From contig JBICID010000014.1 of assembly GCA_043101615.1 (NCBI GenBank), positions 1-16,288 on the forward strand: DNA of 16,288 nucleotides, read 5' to 3'. The translations under genes and the position numbers were made by a program. How positions within the stretch are numbered: the first letter of the stretch is position 1; each line of letters opens with the position of its first letter. This DNA is from JBLHKT01 sp043101615 (lineage in GTDB: Bacteria; Planctomycetota; Phycisphaerae; Phycisphaerales; UBA1924). The notes beneath the pieces were generated by a model. The model did not search any database. It had not been told where the DNA came from and saw only the letters and a program-made list of their open reading frames with translations. This document shows positions 13,198 to 16,288 of the stretch, one piece after another.

Positions 13198-14604
13198 CTA
13201 GCACCCGGCCAGGTACGCCTCCACGAACGCCGCCACGTCGCCTGGATCGACCACGCCGTCGCCGTTGAAGTCCGAGCGCGGGTCGCCGGACTGGTAGCCG
13301 CCGACGAAGACCTGGATGTCCCCCAGGTCCAGCACGCCGTCGGCGTTCACGTCCGCCTCGCACGCGACGGCCAGCACCGCCCGGAACCCCACCAGCTCGC
13401 CGCCCGGCGACTGCGCCAGCCCCACCAGCACACGCCCGTCCGCGCTCACGCCCTCCACCGTCCCGATCCCCCACCCGGCCAGCGCCACCCCCTGCTCCTC
13501 CAGCACCCGGTCGAGCCGTCGCCACCCCAACGCCTCGGTCCACACCGTGCCCGCCAGCCCCACCAGCCCCTCACCGAGGCTGAAACGCTCCTCGCCGCCG
13601 ATCACCGAGCCGTCAGCGTTCACAGCCTTCGCCTCGCTCAGGATCGTCGATTCCCCCAGACGGCCCAGCCCCACCATCCCCCCCGCCAGCGTCCAACGGA
13701 ACGCCTGGTCCCCCACCGCGCTCGCGGCCCAACCCACCACCACCTCGCCGTCCGCGCTCACACCGCTCGCCGCGCTCTTCACCCCCGCGCCGTTCAGATC
13801 GCCCAGGCTCACCATGCCGGTCGACTCGGTCCACCGGAACGCACGCGGCGTCTGGAACTCCGGCTCTCGCACCTCCGAGCCCACGATCACCCGACCGTCG
13901 GCGCTCACCCCGTTGGCCCAGCCGTCCAGGCCGTGCTCGTCGATCCGCCCGAGCGACCTCAGCTCGTACCCGCCCGCCCCCCCAGCCGCTCCCTGCACCC
14001 AGCGCGCCGGACGCGTGTGGCCCTGCACGAAGTCCCCACGCCGGTTCGTGATCTCCAGCGCCGCCCCGATCACGACCGCACCGTCCGCGCTCACCCCGCG
14101 CGCCACACCCAAAAACGTCGGCGCCAGCCCGACCGTGCTGATACCCGTGTCGATGTAGCCCCCCAGCGCGGTCATCACCCCCATCCCCAACGGCGCACGG
14201 TCCCACGCGAACCCCTCGTGACGCAGCGTGCCCACCGGGTGCAGCGAGCTCCCACGCCCCACGATCACGCTCCCGTCAGCGTTCACCCCGAACGCGACCG
14301 ACGTCAGCGTCCCGCCCTCCAGGTCGCCGATCCCCTCCAGCCCGGTCCCAGGGCTCCAACGGAAGGCCTGTCGCCCGTCGCCACCGCCGGCGGGCCCCAT
14401 CTCGCCCACCACCGTCAGCCCGTCCGCGCTCACGCCGTGCGCCCACGAGTACACCCCCTCCGCACCCGGGATCGACGGCAGCCCGAGCGCCCGGAACTCC
14501 GCCCCGCGCTCACCCACCAGCACGACCTCGGCCTGCTGCGCGCACACCAGCCCGCACAGGCACACCCCGAACACGCCGCCCAGCGACCACTCGAATCGAA
14601 TCAT
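13198..14604 (-). CDS. Secreted HAF-repeat protein with GC-type dockerin-like tail
   Basis: A 468-residue exported protein. A signal peptide spans about 1-23 (ending CAQQ). The body is built from repeated HAF-type units, each containing GVSADG or AVNADG followed by VVVG-like residues, at about 57, 106, 170, 232, 281, 328 and 385, with AFRW between several of them. These probably form a β-propeller-like fold. The last 54 residues hold two calcium-loop sequences, DVNADGVLDLGD (418-429) and DFNGDGVVDPGD (445-456), and end in Gly-Cys. This is the GC-type dockerin-like tail known from Phycisphaerae and thought to be a surface anchoring or sorting signal. No ribosome site precedes ATG 14604; TAGGCT lies six bases upstream. 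Ligand or substrate unknown. Confidence 0.9.
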   Translation of the reverse strand: MIRFEWSLGGVFGVCLCGLVCAQQAEVVLVGERGAEFRALGLPSIPGAEGVYSWAHGVSADGLTVVGEMGPAGGGDGRQAFRWSPGTGLEGIGDLEGGTLTSVAFGVNADGSVIVGRGSSLHPVGTLRHEGFAWDRAPLGMGVMTALGGYIDTGISTVGLAPTFLGVARGVSADGAVVIGAALEITNRRGDFVQGHTRPARWVQGAAGGAGGYELRSLGRIDEHGLDGWANGVSADGRVIVGSEVREPEFQTPRAFRWTESTGMVSLGDLNGAGVKSAASGVSADGEVVVGWAASAVGDQAFRWTLAGGMVGLGRLGESTILSEAKAVNADGSVIGGEERFSLGEGLVGLAGTVWTEALGWRRLDRVLEEQGVALAGWGIGTVEGVSADGRVLVGLAQSPGGELVGFRAVLAVACEADVNADGVLDLGDIQVFVGGYQSGDPRSDFNGDGVVDPGDVAAFVEAYLAGC

Positions 14605-14610
14605 CCCCCG

Positions 14611-14616
14611 AGCCTA
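14611..14616 (-). promoter_or_regulatory. TANNNT -10-like hexamer before the HAF-repeat gene
   Basis: TAGGCT on the minus strand ends six bases before ATG 14604. The bases between are CGGGGG, at zero spacing to the ATG, so they are not a usable ribosome site. Confidence 0.4.
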
Positions 14617-14623
14617 CCACATC

Positions 14624-14691
14624 CCGCCCCCGCGGGACACCCAAATCTTCACCCCAGCCCGGCACGCCCCGGGCAGGCCGCCCCCGCGGGA
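14624..14691. repeat. Pair of 14-base direct repeats around a hairpin
   Basis: CCGCCCCCGCGGGA occurs at 14624-14637 and 14678-14691, with a GCCCGG/CCGGGC stem at 14657-14674 between. The unit lies between the GNAT gene end (14700) and the HAF-repeat gene start (14604). It could end the GNAT transcript, but no T-run follows. Confidence 0.4.
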
Positions 14692-14699
14692 ACGCCGGC

Positions 14700-15461
14700 T
14701 CACCCCGGCAGACGCACGAACAGCGTCATCTCGCCCTGCGTCGTGAACCCCAGACGCTCGTACATCGACCGGCCCGCAGCCGAGGATTGCAGCACCGCCA
14801 ACTGCGGCCCGTCGCTCCACGCACGCTGCACCGACTCCGCCGTCAGGTGCGCCGCCAGACCGCGACGACGGTGCTCGGGACGCGTCGCGACGCAGTACAC
14901 ACCCACCGCCCCGCCGTGGTCCCACGTCATCGACACCGCCGCGAAGTCGTTGTTGATCTCCGCGGCGTAGTACCGTGCCGACCCCGGCTCCAGACGCGGG
15001 ATCGCCTTCAGCGGCGCAAAGCACGACGCAAGGTCCGCCGGGATCTCGTACCCCGCCGCGAACGCCGCCAGCCACAGGTCGTGATGGTCCGGCGTCACCT
15101 CCACCAGCTCGTACTCCGACGGCATATCGGTCGAGTTGAGCATGTCCGGCGTCACCGACATCAGCGGCATCGTCTCCGCCGCCACGTACCCGTTCCCCGA
15201 CAGCACCGACGCCAGGTCCACGTCGTGCCCGTTCGTCAGCAGCACCGCGCTGGGCACCGCCTCGGCGCACAGCGGCCCAACCGCCTCACCCAGCTCATCC
15301 GGCGTCACCCCGTCGTGCGTGATCACGATGTTCCCCAGGGGATGACCCGTGCGCGTGAAGGCCCGGAAACAGTGCTCGGGCACGGACGTGTCGCCCGGCA
15401 CCAGTGTCGAGAAGAGATCCCGAAAGTGCTGACGATTGACCCGGGCAAGCGGATGCGGCAT
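14700..15461 (-). CDS. GNAT-family acetyltransferase, two-lobed
   Basis: A 253-residue protein whose C-terminal half is a GNAT domain: YCVATRPEHRRRGLAAHLTAESV (189-211) contains the acetyl-CoA-binding RRRGLA core, and LQSSAAGRSMYERLGFTTQGEM (224-245) is the usual late helix and strand. The N-terminal ~120 residues are a second, weaker lobe of the kind seen in duplicated GNAT proteins, with LGNIVITHDGVTPDELGEAV near 42-61. The acceptor is unknown. ATG 15461 is chosen over an upstream in-frame start at 15536 because AAAGGG lies five bases before it and TACACT at 15483-15488 is a plausible -10 box. It diverges from the lipoprotein gene at 15665. Confidence 0.85.
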   Translation of the reverse strand: MPHPLARVNRQHFRDLFSTLVPGDTSVPEHCFRAFTRTGHPLGNIVITHDGVTPDELGEAVGPLCAEAVPSAVLLTNGHDVDLASVLSGNGYVAAETMPLMSVTPDMLNSTDMPSEYELVEVTPDHHDLWLAAFAAGYEIPADLASCFAPLKAIPRLEPGSARYYAAEINNDFAAVSMTWDHGGAVGVYCVATRPEHRRRGLAAHLTAESVQRAWSDGPQLAVLQSSAAGRSMYERLGFTTQGEMTLFVRLPG

Positions 15462-15482
15462 GCGTTCCCTTTCTTCGCGGGA

Positions 15483-15488
15483 AGTGTA
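15483..15488 (-). promoter_or_regulatory. Probable -10 box of the second GNAT gene
   Basis: TACACT on the minus strand in an unusually A/T-rich patch (15481-15506). It would give a leader of about 16 bases that includes the AAAGGG ribosome site. Confidence 0.45.
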
Positions 15489-15602
15489 ACGTAACCATAA
15501 ATTTGAGGACGAGCGCCGCCCCGCTATCCAGCCCACAGAATCACACCGAAACCGCTTTCAGGGCACACGCCAGCGCCGATCACGCCACCCTCGCGATTCT
15601 GG

Positions 15603-15608
15603 TACCCT
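15603..15608 (+). promoter_or_regulatory. Possible extended -10 box of the lipoprotein gene
   Basis: TGG directly before TACCCT gives a TGN-TANNNT extended -10 shape. The leader would be about 50 bases and would include GGAG at 15651-15654. The same TACCCTCCCCC string precedes the gene at 8481. Confidence 0.35.
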
Positions 15609-15664
15609 CCCCCCCGACGATCCGACGCGGCAGGCGCGCCGGTCGCTCGTGGAGATCCAAGCAC

Positions 15665-16159
15665 ATGTCGAAGTCACTGCTCGCGGCGTCCCTCCTGGGC
15701 GCCTCCGTCGCCCTCCTCTCCGGCTGCTCCTCGACCTGCAAGGTCGGCGGCTGCCACCCCTCCGACTCCGACGTCGCACACGCCCAGGCCGCACACCACG
15801 CCTACACCGACGCCATCAACGCCAACGACCTCGAGGCCTTCCTCGCCATGACCACCGAGGACGTCGTCTTCCTTCCCCCGCACGCCCCGCGCATCGTCGG
15901 CCAGCAAGCACTCCGCGAATGGGCCACCCCCTACCTCGAGGCCTACACCGTCAACTGGGACAAGCAGGTCCTCGAGTTCACCATGCTCAGCCCCAACCAC
16001 GCCTTCCAACAGTACAGCTACGTCGAGAACGACACCGCCAAAGACGGCTCCCACACGCTCGAAGACACCGGCAAGGGCGTCATCCTCTGGCAACGCGGCG
16101 ACGACAACATCTGGCGCGTCGCCCGCGACATCTGGTGCACCGACCTCCCCCCCCAATAA
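15665..16159 (+). CDS. Lipoprotein with SnoaL/DUF4440-like domain
   Basis: A 164-residue predicted lipoprotein. The signal peptide ends in LLSG|C with the lipid-modified Cys at 21, followed by SSTCKVGGC. Residues about 36-158 look like an NTF2-fold SnoaL/DUF4440 domain: AAHHAYTDAINANDLEAFLAMTTEDVVFLPP (42-72) is the typical opening helix and strand, IVGQQALREWATPYLEAY (77-94) the next, and VILWQRGDDNIWRVARDIW (139-157) the typical last strands. This fold serves many small-molecule enzymes and binding proteins, so the role stays open. Four Cys (21, 25, 30 and 158) are present. ATG 15665 has GGAG ten bases upstream and starts directly at the signal peptide; an upstream in-frame start at 15503 would place it internally. 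Confidence 0.85.
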   Translation: MSKSLLAASLLGASVALLSGCSSTCKVGGCHPSDSDVAHAQAAHHAYTDAINANDLEAFLAMTTEDVVFLPPHAPRIVGQQALREWATPYLEAYTVNWDKQVLEFTMLSPNHAFQQYSYVENDTAKDGSHTLEDTGKGVILWQRGDDNIWRVARDIWCTDLPPQ

Positions 16160-16180
16160 CCCCCACCCACAAGCCGGTGC

Positions 16181-16288
16181 CGTGGAGACAGCACAGCTTT
16201 CTCCACGCCCCCCAAACGAGCCCGGAGCAAGCGACGGGACCTCCCCCCTTCTCCCCCACTGGGGGAGAAGGTGGCTCGGCGAAGCCGA
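16181..16288. repeat. Composite dispersed repeat, copy R4 (cut by window end)
   Basis: The cleanest copy. Modules: CGTGGAGA/TCTCCACG stem (16181-16188 with 16200-16207); the core (16216-16240, lacking two bases); a perfect 11-bp stem CCTTCTCCCCC/GGGGGAGAAGG with loop ACT (16247-16271); and TCGGC/GCCGA with loop GAA (16276-16288), where the window ends. It starts 22 bases after the lipoprotein stop codon and could end its transcript. Confidence 0.8.

Noticed and set aside
11190..13268. A 692-codon plus-strand open frame
   Set aside because: Antisense to fabH and out of frame with the gene at 12697; dominated by Arg, His and Pro.
1..16288. tRNA, rRNA and riboswitch genes
   Set aside because: I looked in the intergenic gaps for cloverleaf-like stems, T-loop sequences and known riboswitch cores and saw none. 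A covariance search was not possible here.

Overview
The window is GC-rich (roughly 70% by eye) and gene-dense. It reads as chromosomal DNA of a planctomycete, most likely of the class Phycisphaerae. The pointers are: a secreted protein ending in a GC-type dockerin-like calcium-binding tail, a second secreted protein ending in a PEP-CTERM-like Pro/hydrophobic/poly-Arg tail, a pseudopilin cleaved after Ala in an A|FTLIE context, many signal-peptide and zinc-ribbon proteins, and dispersed repeats of a kind I associate with planctomycete genomes. The taxon is inference; no rRNA or tRNA gene is present. I found no transposase, integrase, phage gene, CRISPR array or obvious defence island.

Layout. 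Positions 1-213 hold terminator-like inverted repeats and a repeat core. A small zinc-ribbon gene (214-516, -) follows. Next is a two-gene minus-strand unit: a secreted cyclophilin (1672-2367) and a voltage-gated potassium channel with a C-terminal zinc ribbon (769-1647). Then come four plus-strand genes, three of them followed by hairpins: a pseudopilin (2642-3127), a DUF3592-like membrane protein (3289-3864), a secreted PEP-CTERM-like protein (4041-4919) and a small membrane zinc-ribbon protein (5071-5457). A 356-base gap carries a composite repeat and a terminator. On the minus strand follow a secreted Arg/Glu/Gly-rich protein (5814-7181), a TMEM220-like membrane protein (7368-7757) and a GNAT acetyltransferase (7759-8265), the last two tightly coupled. 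A class I O-methyltransferase (8481-9143, +) diverges from them.

The second half has a minus-strand cluster: fabH (11355-12458), a membrane-anchored coiled-coil protein (10435-11313), a DUF1801 protein with a histone-H1-like lysine tail (9731-10375) and a zf-TFIIB protein (9320-9727). It then has a small membrane coiled-coil protein (12697-13179, +), a HAF-repeat/dockerin secreted protein (13198-14604, -), a second GNAT protein (14700-15461, -) and a SnoaL/DUF4440-like lipoprotein (15665-16159, +), ending in another composite repeat.

The genes do not form one obvious pathway. Common themes are envelope and secreted proteins (pseudopilin, cyclophilin, sorted or anchored proteins, lipoprotein) and single-gene housekeeping functions. 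The two non-coding signals I consider most worth checking are (1) a modular, hairpin-rich intergenic repeat present as three composite copies at gene 3' ends plus isolated cores, and (2) TANNNT -10-like hexamers placed 5-6 bases before the ATG of genes without a clear Shine-Dalgarno sequence, which suggests leaderless transcription beside a set of genes with ordinary ribosome sites.
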